DNA from: an uncultured Desulfovibrio sp.
GTDB lineage: Bacteria; Desulfobacterota; Desulfovibrionia; Desulfovibrionales; Desulfovibrionaceae
Reading direction: 5' to 3'
DNA: 64,000 nucleotides
Assembly: GCF_902477725.1 (NCBI RefSeq)
Contig: NZ_CABSIF010000001.1
Location: forward strand, 248,001-312,000
The position numbers and the translations under genes are program-made. Of this stretch, positions 34,758 through 45,326 are shown piece by piece. The notes under the pieces are model-generated. The model worked only from the letters and a program-made list of their open reading frames with translations, was not told where the DNA came from and ran no database searches. How positions within the stretch are numbered: position 1 is the first letter of the stretch; the number at the start of each line of letters is the position of its first letter.

Positions 34758-36035
34758 CTAGTGTTTGAAGGAACGCTGCCCCGTAAACACCATGGCAACC
34801 TGCGGCTTGGCCTCGTTGCAGGCCATGATCACTTCGGCATCGCGCATGGAGCCGCCGGGCTGGGCAATGGCCGCAACGCCCTGGGCCACCGCCACGTCCA
34901 CCCCGTCACGGAAGGGGAAGAACCCGTCCGAAACAAGCGCAGACCCGGCCAACCCGCCGTGGGAGGCTTCGGTGCGGCTTTCAATATCCGCAAGCTTGGC
35001 GGCCATAGCCGCATCGGTGGTGGCTTTTTCCTTGAGTTCATAGAGCGACAGGCCGAGTTCGCGGAAGGCAAGCGTGTCTGCATACTTGGTATGCGCCTTG
35101 TGGATGGCGAGTTCCACGCAGCCCACGCGATCCTGTTCGCCCGTGCCGATGGCAAGTGTGGCACCATCGCGCACAAAAATGACGGAATTGGACGTAACCC
35201 CGGCTTCCACTGCCCAGGCAAAGCGCAGGTCGTCCAGTTCCTGCTTGCTGGGAGCGCGGGCGGCCACAGAAACGCCTTCCTTGGTGGTGGCGGTGGCGGG
35301 CAAAAAGTCCTTGGCTTCAAGAATGCGGTTCACAAAGGACTTCTGCACAATGATGCCGCCGTCAGCCAGGCTCTTGATATCCAGAAACGCCGAGCCGGTC
35401 AGTTCTTCAAGCCGCCCAAGGCCGGGCAGTTCCATGATGCGCAGATTCTTGCGTCCCTTGAGTATCTCCACGACGCCTTCTTCAAAGGCGGGAGCGGCAA
35501 CCACTTCAAAATAGTTGGCGGCGACAATTTCCGCAGCTTCACGGGTAAAGGGACGGTTAACAACCACGGCCCCGCCAAAGGCGGCGATGCGGTCGCACCA
35601 GAAGGCCTTTTCAAGGGCCGCAGCAATGCCGTCATTGCTCCAGGCCGCGCCGCTGGGATTGTTGTGCTTCAGAATCACCGCCGCGGGGCGTTCGGTGAGG
35701 TACTGCAAAATATTGGCCCCGTTGTCCACGTCCGTGAGGTTGGTCTTGCCGGGGTGCTTGCCTGCCTGAATCATCTGGCTTTCGGTAAGCGCGGAAACAA
35801 TGCCATTGCCGGGGCCGCGCCAGTTCAGACCGCCACACGTAATGGTGCCTTCCTTAAGAGCGTAGAGGGCTGCGGGCTGGTCGGGATTTTCGCCGTAGCG
35901 CAGGCCCTTCTCCTCGTTGTCCAGCGTCCAGGTGCGCTTTTGGTAGACGAGTTTTTCATCGCCCAGAATGATGGTCATGGTGTCAGGGAAAGCGTCCTTG
36001 TGGACGGTGCTGTACATGGACTTGAGATCCGACAT
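34758..36035 (-). CDS. purH: AICAR transformylase (PurH C-terminal domain only)
   Basis: A 425-residue stand-alone phosphoribosylaminoimidazole-carboxamide formyltransferase. The domain signature GLRYGENPDQPAALY near residue 45 and the catalytic KHNNPSGAA are present, together with SDGFFPFRDGVD and AIAQPGGSMRDAEVI at the C-terminus. The usual N-terminal IMP cyclohydrolase domain of bifunctional PurH is missing, so ring closure needs another enzyme outside the window. The ATG at 36035 follows GGAGG by 4 nt; the upstream frame is unlikely. purA, a later purine gene, lies 1 kb away on the other strand. Confidence 0.92.
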   Translation of the reverse strand: MSDLKSMYSTVHKDAFPDTMTIILGDEKLVYQKRTWTLDNEEKGLRYGENPDQPAALYALKEGTITCGGLNWRGPGNGIVSALTESQMIQAGKHPGKTNLTDVDNGANILQYLTERPAAVILKHNNPSGAAWSNDGIAAALEKAFWCDRIAAFGGAVVVNRPFTREAAEIVAANYFEVVAAPAFEEGVVEILKGRKNLRIMELPGLGRLEELTGSAFLDIKSLADGGIIVQKSFVNRILEAKDFLPATATTKEGVSVAARAPSKQELDDLRFAWAVEAGVTSNSVIFVRDGATLAIGTGEQDRVGCVELAIHKAHTKYADTLAFRELGLSLYELKEKATTDAAMAAKLADIESRTEASHGGLAGSALVSDGFFPFRDGVDVAVAQGVAAIAQPGGSMRDAEVIMACNEAKPQVAMVFTGQRSFKH

Positions 36036-36211
36036 GCTTGCCTCCAGATGTTCGCCGATCAAGTGAGGCATTCGCATACCATAAAACATGCCGGACAACC
36101 AGCCCCGATTCGCTGCTGGCGGCGGTTGGGGCGGCCTGGAGGTTGCTACTTGCAAAGCCCAATGGTTAGACGCCACGCCAGATAAAAATTGCGCACCACC
36201 GAGAATACGCC

Positions 36212-36284
36212 CTTATGACACTCGACCCGCAGCAGCCGCAGCCTGACGCCGCCTGACCAGCAGCTTGGCGGCAAACCTGCCCGG
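36212..36284 (+). repeat. Direct repeat, copy 1 (with 12-nt insertion)
   Basis: A 73-nt element starting CTTATG and ending GGCAAACCTGCCCGG. Compared with copy 2 it has three substitutions and an extra 12 nt (CCAGCAGCTTGG, 36257-36268). It includes short GTCAGGC-type subrepeats on the minus strand. Confidence 0.8.
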
Positions 36285-36356
36285 ATTACAATGACTGGGC
36301 CGGAGCACGTTTGTTGTCAGGCAAGGAAGGCGCACGGATGGTAAGGGGAGTGTACT

Positions 36357-36417
36357 CTTATGGTACTCGACCCGCAGCAGTCGCAGCCTGACGCCGCCTG
36401 ACGGCAAACCTGCCCGG
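36357..36417 (+). repeat. Direct repeat, copy 2
   Basis: A 61-nt element identical to copy 1 at 58 of 61 aligned positions, 145 nt downstream of it. It ends 63 nt before the start of the small unknown gene and could affect its expression. Confidence 0.8.
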
Positions 36418-36480
36418 CCTTCGCCCGCGTTGACGAAATTCCATGTGCACACTACAGTACCTCGTTACATGGGAGGTAAT

Positions 36481-36846
36481 ATGGAAAAGCTGCTTGTCAG
36501 GCTGGCCCAGCAATTGGACGCCATTGACGAAGCCTCGCTTATGTCGTTGTGGAGCAAGTATGCCACGACGGCCAGCCGCTTTGAACCCACCAAGCGGTGG
36601 GAGGAAGCTACGCTCGTATTTTCGCTGATTCAGGCCAAACGCTGGAAAAACCAGCTTTTTAACTATCATTGGGCCAGGCAGGCGCAGCCGCTTGGCAAGG
36701 TGCCTGAAGGCGCGGTCAATCCCATGCCGGAATTTGAGCTTGAGGGCCCGGAGGCCGCCCCGGCGGCCAGCAAGTGCAGGGTGCTTGAATTTAAGCCCTC
36801 CAGATCGAGCGAAAAGGAACAGACTGACCCCAAGCCCGAAAGTTGA
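36481..36846 (+). CDS. Small protein of unknown function
   Basis: A 121-residue soluble protein that I do not recognise. The first 75 residues look helical and contain a conserved-looking basic/aromatic pattern (RLAQQLDAIDEASLMSLWSKYA, FSLIQAKRWKNQLFNYHWARQ). The last 45 residues are Pro/Glu/Ser-rich and probably disordered. No signal peptide, membrane segment or cysteine cluster is present (one Cys only). GGAGG stands 4 nt before the ATG, which supports translation. The gene sits alone between the repeat region and purA. Confidence 0.7.
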   Translation: MEKLLVRLAQQLDAIDEASLMSLWSKYATTASRFEPTKRWEEATLVFSLIQAKRWKNQLFNYHWARQAQPLGKVPEGAVNPMPEFELEGPEAAPAASKCRVLEFKPSRSSEKEQTDPKPES

Positions 36847-36937
36847 CGCGCATGCAGGTTGGATGGCTCTGGATGGTCATTTGACTTGCAGTTGCATACG
36901 GGATACGTATCATCAAAGGCTTTGCGTCCCGCTTTAG

Positions 36938-38326
<1,389 letters not shown>

Positions 38327-38349
38327 GAGGCGGAGCGGCCTTACAGGTC

Positions 38350-39255
38350 ATGAATACCCTGCTGCCCGCCATAGCTGATGCCGCCTTTGACCGGCTGAAG
38401 AGCGTACTCGACAATCTGGGTGCGACTCCGCCGCAGGTATTGCTGCTTGAGGGCGGCAGCGAGGCCCAGCGCCTTGATACGGCACGTTACTGGGCCGCCC
38501 GCGTCAACTGCCCGCAGGCGGAAACATCGGGCGCTCCCTGCCTGACCTGCCCCGTGTGCATGCAGATTGCCGCTGGCGAGCATCTGGATCTGGCAGCGTA
38601 TGATGGTCGCATAAGCAACCGTGAAGATGAAGAAACCCCTGGCCCTGTCCGTGCGTTCAACATGGAACGCGTGCGCGAACTCAAGGTTCGCCTGCGGGAT
38701 GCTCCGCACGGACAGGGGCGCAGGGTTGTTATACTCATGGGGCTCAGCCTCACCCGCGACGAAGCTTCCAACGCCCTACTCAAGGCCCTGGAAGAACCCT
38801 CGAGCACCACTGTCTTCATTCTGCTTGCACCCCAGCGCGAACAGCTCTTGCCTACCCTGGTTTCCCGCTCATTCTGTCTCACTTTGCCGTGGCCTGACAG
38901 CCGCGCAGATGATGAAGACATGCGCCCCTGGGAAGACGCCCTTGCGCAATTTCTTGTTCAGGGGCAAGGTTTTTTTGACCGTGTTGCTGCCAAGGGAGCC
39001 ATCGACGCAGCAGGCGCAACCCGTTTACTGCTGTGCTGCCAAAAGGCCATGAGCAGGATACTTTCAGACAGGCAAGACCCGGCGCGCCCGCTGGACGCGG
39101 CCTTGGAGGGACTGCGCGGCAAGGCCCGCGCGGTAGCCTGCCAATGGTTTGCCGAAGCCCAGGATGCCCTGAACTACGGAGTTACTCCGGCCAGGATCCT
39201 TGAGGCGCTGGCGGCACGACTTTTTGCCTTGCGGCGTATGGCGGGTCAATCGTAA
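38350..39255 (+). CDS. holB: DNA polymerase III delta-prime-like clamp-loader subunit
   Basis: A 301-residue clamp-loader ATPase-like protein. The region LLLEGGSEAQRLDTARYWA corresponds to a degenerate P-loop, and a zinc module CPQAETSGAPCLTCPVCM follows. The DnaX/HolB-type stretch RVVILMGLSLTRDEASNALLKALEEPSSTTVFILL and the sensor-like SRSF are present. The protein lacks a normal Walker A lysine, as is usual for delta-prime, which is structural rather than catalytic. It probably shares the purA transcript. Confidence 0.87.
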   Translation: MNTLLPAIADAAFDRLKSVLDNLGATPPQVLLLEGGSEAQRLDTARYWAARVNCPQAETSGAPCLTCPVCMQIAAGEHLDLAAYDGRISNREDEETPGPVRAFNMERVRELKVRLRDAPHGQGRRVVILMGLSLTRDEASNALLKALEEPSSTTVFILLAPQREQLLPTLVSRSFCLTLPWPDSRADDEDMRPWEDALAQFLVQGQGFFDRVAAKGAIDAAGATRLLLCCQKAMSRILSDRQDPARPLDAALEGLRGKARAVACQWFAEAQDALNYGVTPARILEALAARLFALRRMAGQS

Positions 39256-39285
39256 CAGGCGTTTTGCGTCACTGGGTTTACGCAT

Positions 39286-42219
39286 ATGGGCAACAGGCAT
39301 TTTTTCCTTCTTACGCTCCTGTTCTGCTTTGCCTTATTGTGCCCGCTGCAGATCACTGTCCATCCAGCTTTAGCTGATCAGCAGCGCACCGTGCGTGTGG
39401 CGCTCCCCCCCATTTCGCAGTTCAACCGCGTAGAAGATGGGCAGGTTGTGGGGTACATTCCCGACTATCTGACCCAGCTCACCCGCTATACGGGATGGAA
39501 CATAGTTTACGTTGTTGAAAAAGACTGGGCCGCCTGCCTAGCCGCGCTGGATAAAGGCGAGGTCGACATCTGCGCGCCCGCCCGGTATTCGGCTGAACGC
39601 GCCCGCCAGTATCTCTACTGCGCATACCCCGGCGGCACTTCCTATACGGCCATTCTGGCCCCCAATGATTCACCGGTTATTTACGATGATCTGGAAAGCC
39701 TCGCGCAATTACGCGTGGGGAGCATGGGCAACCCCATCTGGCTTAAGGATTTTGCTGACTTCATCAGGCAGCGCGGTGGCACAATGCCCACCATTGTGGA
39801 GTACCCCGGCAGGGAAGAGCTGCGGGAAGCCATGCATTCCGGTCAGGTGGACGCCATTCTGGAAACCGTACTCTCGTTACGAAATGACGAAAAAATTCTG
39901 GCAAAGTGCAAGCTCACGCCTTTTTTTTACATAGGTTCACTTAAAAACCCAAAACTTATGCAGGAACTTGAGCAGGCCGTGGTGCAGCTCAAGATGGAGC
40001 AACCCGATCTGGAGTATCGCCTGGGGCGCATGTATCTTCCGCGCATGTTTCAGACGCCGCTTTCACGGGCGGAACTGACTTACATTGCCCAGCAGCCGCC
40101 CCTGCGCGTGGGCTATGATCCTGACCGCAAGCCCCATTCGTGGCAGGACCCTGTGACCGGGAACGCACGTGGCATCCTCCCGGACATCCTCCGGGATGCA
40201 GCAGCGCGCAGCGGTTTGCAGGTTACTTTTGAGCCCTATACTGCACACCCCGCAAATTTTACAGAGGCCTATACCCAGAACAAGCTGGATATGGCCTTTG
40301 GTTCGTTTCCCTCTTCAGCTCTTCAATCCCACAAGAATTTTCGCCTGACCGCGCCGCTGACGCGCAGCAGCCTGTATCTATACGCCAAGCCTGACGTAAA
40401 ACTGGAACAAGAGACGTTATTTACACTGGCTGTACCGACAAGCATCTATAATGCGGCAGAGTACGCCTCCCGCACGTTTCCCAATGCGGTAATTAAGCTT
40501 TTTTCTGATGAGGAAGCATGCCTGACTGCCACTGGCCGACGCGAAGCCAACGCGGTTCTGGGCAATTCCATGGTTCTCAATAACCTTACGAGCTCCCCGC
40601 GTTTCAGCGAGTTCAATCCTGTCACCAGCTACAGCGATATTGAAGAAGCGCGCCTGACCATCAGGCCGGGGCTGCCCGATATGTTGCTGGGCATTTTGAA
40701 CAACCTTCTGCTGACCATTGATGAAAAGAGCCGAACCCAGATCATTTCCAGCAATATAGCAGCGGCAGCTACTTCGCCGACATTGGCGGATATTGTGTAT
40801 GAAAACCGCTCGCTGCTGATGGTTGTAGCCGAGCTGATGCTCTTTGTTTCGGCTCTTGTTGCCTACGCCCTGCACCTTCGCCGCAAAACCCTGTCAAACC
40901 AGATGGCCAGCGAGCAGCGCCTTGCCCACATAGCCGACAACATCAACGGCGGAGTCATCAGCATATCTACACAGCTTCCTTTGCAGATTCTTGATGCCAA
41001 CAACGGATTCTGGCAGTTGCTCGGCTACGAGGCCGACAAACCGCAGACTACCGCGTTTATTGATCTGCTGCATGCGGACGATGCAAAAAAGCTGCTGGAC
41101 ATGCTGGCAGACAAAAAAAACGGCCCTGTGACAAACACCATGGAACTGAGGCTGCGCCACAAGGATGGCCAATGGCTGCCCCTGTTGTTGCGCGGTACAT
41201 TTTCCGGTGATGAGAATGCTCACCGCTCCATTGATTGCGTGGTGGTGGACATCACCGAGCAAAAACGCATGCAGGAAGAGCTTGAGCAGGAAAAGGAGCG
41301 CTACCGGATTCTACTTGAGCAATCGCAGGACATTTTTTTCGATGTGGATACAGAAAAACGCCAGTTCCGCTGTTCGCCCAACTTTTTGCTGAAGTTCGGC
41401 AGGGAGGCCACGCCCCTCTTTAACGAAACCGGCCGACCGAACAACAGGCATATCATCCATCCTGAAGACCTGCCCGCCCTCAACGAACTGCGGCGGCGCA
41501 TCCGCAGCGGCAACCCGACTGCTTTTGCAGTCATGCGCATCCCCACAGCCGAGGGGCGCTACATCTGGTGCCGAGTGCAGGCCACACGTATCAGCAAGCA
41601 AGACGCCCCCTTGCGCCTTGTAGGAAAAATTGTTGATATTGATGAAGAAGTGAGACGCCGTGCCGAGCTTGAGCGCCGCACCCAGCGCGACAGTTTGACT
41701 GATCTGCTGAACAAGACCGCCTTCCGCGACAAAATCTGCGCAGCCATGCCTGCAAAACCGCAGCAGGATAGAACTGATGCGCTCCTGTTCCTTGACCTGG
41801 ATAATTTCAAGCTGATCAACGACACCTTTGGGCATGTCAGAGGCGATGCCGCCCTGCTCGAAGCCAGCGATGCCCTCAAACGCATCTTTCGCAACGCTGA
41901 TGCTGTGGGCCGTTTCGGCGGCGATGAATTCTGCGTTTTTGTCAGGGACATCACGCGCGCGGCACTCAAGGAGCGGGCCGAGGCCCTGCTTTTAGAACTT
42001 CACAAATTTATTGAGCATGATGGACAGAGTGTAGAGATCACCACCAGCATAGGCATCTATCTCTTTGACGGCACCGAGGCGTCTTACGATGTGGCCTTGC
42101 ACCGCGCGGACAATGCGCAGTATCTGGCAAAACAGGCTGGCAAGAACTGCTACCGCTTTTATGATGAAACCCCTGAAGCCTGGACAGACGAAACGGATAC
42201 AGCCAAACAACTCAGCTAA
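39286..42219 (+). CDS. Diguanylate cyclase with two periplasmic solute-binding domains and two PAS domains
   Basis: A 977-residue sensor that makes cyclic di-GMP. Order: signal peptide (1-31); first SBP_bac_3-like domain (about 33-265, TVRVALPPISQFNRVEDG); second (about 275-505, PLRVGYDPDRKPHSWQD); one transmembrane helix (about 517-537); PAS 1 (about 555-665); PAS 2 (about 675-790, ending VGKIVDIDEE); GGDEF domain (about 805-965). The active motif is GRFGGDEF at 876-882, and the inhibitory site RNAD (869-872) sits exactly five residues before it, so feedback inhibition is expected. The periplasmic half suggests sensing of an amino acid or similar small solute. The ribosome binding site is weak. 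Confidence 0.9.
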   Translation: MGNRHFFLLTLLFCFALLCPLQITVHPALADQQRTVRVALPPISQFNRVEDGQVVGYIPDYLTQLTRYTGWNIVYVVEKDWAACLAALDKGEVDICAPARYSAERARQYLYCAYPGGTSYTAILAPNDSPVIYDDLESLAQLRVGSMGNPIWLKDFADFIRQRGGTMPTIVEYPGREELREAMHSGQVDAILETVLSLRNDEKILAKCKLTPFFYIGSLKNPKLMQELEQAVVQLKMEQPDLEYRLGRMYLPRMFQTPLSRAELTYIAQQPPLRVGYDPDRKPHSWQDPVTGNARGILPDILRDAAARSGLQVTFEPYTAHPANFTEAYTQNKLDMAFGSFPSSALQSHKNFRLTAPLTRSSLYLYAKPDVKLEQETLFTLAVPTSIYNAAEYASRTFPNAVIKLFSDEEACLTATGRREANAVLGNSMVLNNLTSSPRFSEFNPVTSYSDIEEARLTIRPGLPDMLLGILNNLLLTIDEKSRTQIISSNIAAAATSPTLADIVYENRSLLMVVAELMLFVSALVAYALHLRRKTLSNQMASEQRLAHIADNINGGVISISTQLPLQILDANNGFWQLLGYEADKPQTTAFIDLLHADDAKKLLDMLADKKNGPVTNTMELRLRHKDGQWLPLLLRGTFSGDENAHRSIDCVVVDITEQKRMQEELEQEKERYRILLEQSQDIFFDVDTEKRQFRCSPNFLLKFGREATPLFNETGRPNNRHIIHPEDLPALNELRRRIRSGNPTAFAVMRIPTAEGRYIWCRVQATRISKQDAPLRLVGKIVDIDEEVRRRAELERRTQRDSLTDLLNKTAFRDKICAAMPAKPQQDRTDALLFLDLDNFKLINDTFGHVRGDAALLEASDALKRIFRNADAVGRFGGDEFCVFVRDITRAALKERAEALLLELHKFIEHDGQSVEITTSIGIYLFDGTEASYDVALHRADNAQYLAKQAGKNCYRFYDETPEAWTDETDTAKQLS

Positions 42220-42257
42220 GGCACGGGACACAATCCCTGCAATGGACTTTTATAAAT

Positions 42258-42290
42258 AAAAAGGCTTCCCGCCACGTGGGAAGCCTTTTT
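42258..42290. terminator. Bidirectional terminator after the diguanylate cyclase gene
   Basis: AAAAAGGCTTCCC (42258-42270) pairs perfectly with GGGAAGCCTTTTT (42278-42290) around a 7-nt loop. Confidence 0.9.
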
Positions 42291-42450
42291 ATTTGCGCCA
42301 CAAATTTCGGCGCGCGCGGGGTTGGAAGGAAGTTTGTTCGATTGGGCATTCACTCCCGGCTCTGGTTCGAGCCGTCAGGTCAGCCGATAAAATTTACCAT
42401 TCTCAACGCTCGTCAACATTTTGCTGCAAGCGCCAAGCATTGGACTTTTG

Positions 42451-42927
42451 TTACTTCCACAGACTGCTGTACTTGGCGGCTATACCGTCAGTACGCTCCA
42501 CCAGTTTGTCCACCAGACCGTCCACATCTTCCACGCTCGCCGTGCCAAGATCCCGGGCCAGCAGGTAGCCAAGGTAACCACGGCCCTGCTTGAACACCCA
42601 GCATACCGAATACACAGAACCCACAGCGGGGCGACCGGCAAATTCAGGCTGCGTGCTCACCATGACGTAGAGCTTGGGGATGTCTTTTTCTTCATCATCA
42701 TTGAGGGTGAACAGACTGCTCTGGTTGAAGCGCTCCTTGAGCTTGGTGCCGAGGCGCGCGCCAATGCTGTCTGTGCCTTCCAGCGACACACTGACCGTGG
42801 TCACGCGGTCAACGGTCTTTTCGGGCTTGTCCTGCACGGGTTTGCCTGCCTGTGGGGCAGCCGCAAAGGCCGCGCCTGTGAGCGCCAGAATGCATATCAG
42901 GGTAAAAACGCCAAAAAAATTTTTCAT
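42451..42927 (-). CDS. Exported protein of unknown function
   Basis: A 158-residue protein with a signal peptide (residues 1-22, ending AFA). The mature part has alternating strands and helices: VTTVSVSLEGTDSIGARLGTKLKERFNQSS, then KLYVMVSTQPEFAGRPAVGSVYSVCWVF, then a C-terminal helix DVDGLVDKLVERTDGIAAKYSSL. There is a single cysteine and no lipobox. I do not recognise the family. AGGGA precedes the start. The gene stands alone, divergent from a small transporter gene. Confidence 0.7.
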   Translation of the reverse strand: MKNFFGVFTLICILALTGAAFAAAPQAGKPVQDKPEKTVDRVTTVSVSLEGTDSIGARLGTKLKERFNQSSLFTLNDDEEKDIPKLYVMVSTQPEFAGRPAVGSVYSVCWVFKQGRGYLGYLLARDLGTASVEDVDGLVDKLVERTDGIAAKYSSLWK

Positions 42928-43186
42928 GTCTATCCCTCAATTTCAGAATATACCCGCTGTCAGCGAATGCCGGGGCAAGGCCACCAGAACGCCCGCAGGA
43001 AACTGATTTATTCTTGACCTTGATCCATTCTATATAATCTTTAGAAAAAGGTGAAGCGGGTATTTTTTCATGCGCAAACTGGCAAAAATGTATATAGTCC
43101 GCGCCCTGACCCGATTTGCCTTGCCTGCCGCCATTTTGCCGCACTCAAGTCCATCGGGGTAATGACACCGATCAAAGGATTTTTTT

Positions 43187-43630
43187 ATGAAGCACATTCT
43201 TTTACTGCTGGCTTTCGGCGCCGGTTGCTGCCTCCCGGTGCAGGCGGGTATAAATACCTTGTTGCGGCGCTTTCTGGGCGAACCCATGCAGGCCGCGCTT
43301 GTTTCATTTGCTGTGGGCACGGTGGCACTGTGGGTGTACAGTCTGGCGGCACGGCACACATGGCCTTCCATTTCTCAGCTTTCCGCTGTTCCGTGGTGGA
43401 TGTGGACAGGCGGCGTGCTTGGCGCAATTTTTGTGAGTTGCACCATCTTTCTTGCGCCCCGGCTGGGCGCTGCCACCATGACTGCCGTCATGTTGTCGGG
43501 CCAGTTGGTGGCCTCTGTGCTGCTTGACCATTATGCCCTTGTGGGCTTTCCCGAACACCCCGTTTCACCACTGCGCCTTGCGGGCATTGCCCTGCTTTTT
43601 GCGGGCGCGTGGCTTGTGCGGGTGTTTTAA
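43187..43630 (+). CDS. DUF606/YdcZ-like DMT-family membrane protein
   Basis: A 147-residue membrane protein with about five hydrophobic helices. The patterns PVQAGINTLLRR...ALVSFAVG near the N-terminus and LGAATMTAVMLSGQLVASVLLDHYALVGF near residues 88-118 match the DUF606 (YdcZ) family of half-size drug/metabolite-type transporters. Such proteins probably act as dimers; the substrate is unknown. AAAGGAT precedes the ATG. A TATAAT at 43033-43038 is a possible -10 without a clear -35. Confidence 0.8.
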   Translation: MKHILLLLAFGAGCCLPVQAGINTLLRRFLGEPMQAALVSFAVGTVALWVYSLAARHTWPSISQLSAVPWWMWTGGVLGAIFVSCTIFLAPRLGAATMTAVMLSGQLVASVLLDHYALVGFPEHPVSPLRLAGIALLFAGAWLVRVF

Positions 43631-43735
43631 CACAAGCAGAACCCAGCACAGGGCTTTCACTGCGCGCGCCATCTTGAGCTGTGCCGCACTAAGGGCTACA
43701 GTATCTGCAAATTGCCGCATCACAAGGAACATGCC

Positions 43736-45100
43736 ATGCAAAGAACCCTTATCATAGACGCCCTCGCAGCAACTGAAGCACAAGCCTCCATCACCATTTG
43801 CGGCTGGATCCGCACCCGCCGCGATGCCAAGGAATTTTCTTTTGTGGAGGTCAACGACGGCTCCTGCCTCGGCAACATGCAGTGCATTGTTGACGCGGGC
43901 ACCCCCGCCCACGAGCAACTGGATCAGGCCGCCACGGGCGCTGCCATCAGCATTACAGGCGAGCTTGTGGCCTCGCCCGGCAAGGGGCAGCTGTGGGAAA
44001 TCAGGGCGCAGAGCGTCACTGTTTTCGGCCTGGCTGATCCCGAAACTTTCCCTTTGCAGAAAAAACGCCATTCTGATGAATTTTTGCGCACAATTGCGCA
44101 CCTGCGTTCCCGCACCAACAAATATGGCGCGGCCTTCCGCATCCGTTCCGAAGCGGGCCAGGCTGTGCATCAGTTTTTCCAGAGCCGCCGTTTTTCATGG
44201 GTGCATACCCCGGTGCTCACCGGGGCGGACTGCGAGGGCGCGGGCGAAATGTTCCGCGTCACCAGCCTTGAACCCGGCGACAAGGATGTGGCCGCCGATT
44301 TTTTTGGCCGGCAGTGCAATCTGACTGTTTCCGGTCAGCTTGAGGCCGAGGCCCTCGCCATGGGTCTTGGGCGCGTGTACACATTCGGCCCCACCTTCCG
44401 CGCCGAAAATTCCAATACGCCGCGCCACGCCGCCGAGTTCTGGATGATTGAGCCGGAAATGGCCTTTGCCGACCTGCAAGACCTCATGGAACTGGGCGAA
44501 AGCCTTACCCGTCATGTGATCGAACACGCCCTCGCCCACTGCGAATCCGACCTCAAACTCTTTGACAGCTTTGTGGACAAGGGCCTCATTGAGCGCCTCA
44601 AGGGCATGGTGGCTGCGCCCTTTGCCCGCGTTTCGTACACGGAAGCCGTGGAAATTTTGCAAAAATGCGGCAAGGAATTTGCCTTCCCTGTTTCATTCGG
44701 CACAGACCTTCAAACCGAGCACGAACGCTATCTGGCTGAAGAGCATTTTAAAAAGCCTGTGGCTGTGTATGATTACCCCAAGGAAATCAAAGCATTCTAC
44801 ATGCGCCAGAACGACGACGGCAAAACCGTTGCCGCTATGGACATGCTGGTGCCGCGCATCGGCGAACTCATCGGCGGCTCGCAGCGCGAGGAGCGCCTTG
44901 ACCGTCTGACCGCCCGCATCAAGGAGCTCGGCCAGAATCCGGAAGATTACTGGTGGTACATGGATCTGCGCCGTTTCGGCACAGCGCCCCATGCCGGTTT
45001 CGGCCTTGGCTTCGAGCGTTTGCTTATGCTGCTGACCGGTATCACCAACATCCGCGACGTCATTGCCTTCCCCCGTACACCGGGCAATCTGGAATTCTAG
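43736..45100 (+). CDS. asnS: Asparaginyl-tRNA synthetase
   Basis: A 454-residue class IIb aminoacyl-tRNA synthetase. The N-terminal OB-fold anticodon-binding domain contains [25 protein letters not shown]. Class II motifs are visible: motif 2 [25 protein letters not shown] and motif 3 [30 protein letters not shown]. The AENSNT and EPEMAF residues favour Asn over Asp specificity. The ATG at 43736 has AAGGAA upstream; an ATG at 43731 is in another frame. Confidence 0.96.
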   Translation: MQRTLIIDALAATEAQASITICGWIRTRRDAKEFSFVEVNDGSCLGNMQCIVDAGTPAHEQLDQAATGAAISITGELVASPGKGQLWEIRAQSVTVFGLADPETFPLQKKRHSDEFLRTIAHLRSRTNKYGAAFRIRSEAGQAVHQFFQSRRFSWVHTPVLTGADCEGAGEMFRVTSLEPGDKDVAADFFGRQCNLTVSGQLEAEALAMGLGRVYTFGPTFRAENSNTPRHAAEFWMIEPEMAFADLQDLMELGESLTRHVIEHALAHCESDLKLFDSFVDKGLIERLKGMVAAPFARVSYTEAVEILQKCGKEFAFPVSFGTDLQTEHERYLAEEHFKKPVAVYDYPKEIKAFYMRQNDDGKTVAAMDMLVPRIGELIGGSQREERLDRLTARIKELGQNPEDYWWYMDLRRFGTAPHAGFGLGFERLLMLLTGITNIRDVIAFPRTPGNLEF

Positions 45101-45125
45101 AACGATTCCGGCAGCCTCCCTTTTG

Positions 45126-45161
45126 GCCAGCCTGTTGCGAAAGCAGCGGGCTGGCTTTTTT
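45126..45161 (+). terminator. Rho-independent terminator of asnS
   Basis: GCCAGCC (45126-45132) pairs with GGCTGGC (45149-45155) with further inner pairing, then TTTTTT. Confidence 0.82.
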
Positions 45162-45326
45162 CAATCCGCCAGTACCGCCCAACCGCAAAAAGCGCAAAAA
45201 AGCCCGAGGCAGCGCCGTAGCGGGGCCGTCATGCCCTTCACATTTGCCTTTTTGCCGGGTATAGTACGCGCTCACCTTTTTGGAGGCATCGAGCCGCCGC
45301 CCATCGCCCAAGGAGAGCGAAATACC

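Larger units (their letters stand above)
36036..36480. other. Intergenic region with a duplicated 61-nt element
   Basis: A 445-nt gene-free region between the divergent AICAR transformylase gene and a small unknown gene. It contains two direct copies of one element (see the two repeat entries). No credible ORF is seen on either strand; minus-strand frames across the copies are Arg/Ala-rich and lack a ribosome binding site. Confidence 0.6.

Noticed and set aside
42360..42385. GGTTCGAGCC resembling a tRNA T-loop
   Set aside because: Flanking bases do not pair as a T-stem or acceptor stem; it is only a local GGCTC/GAGCC hairpin.
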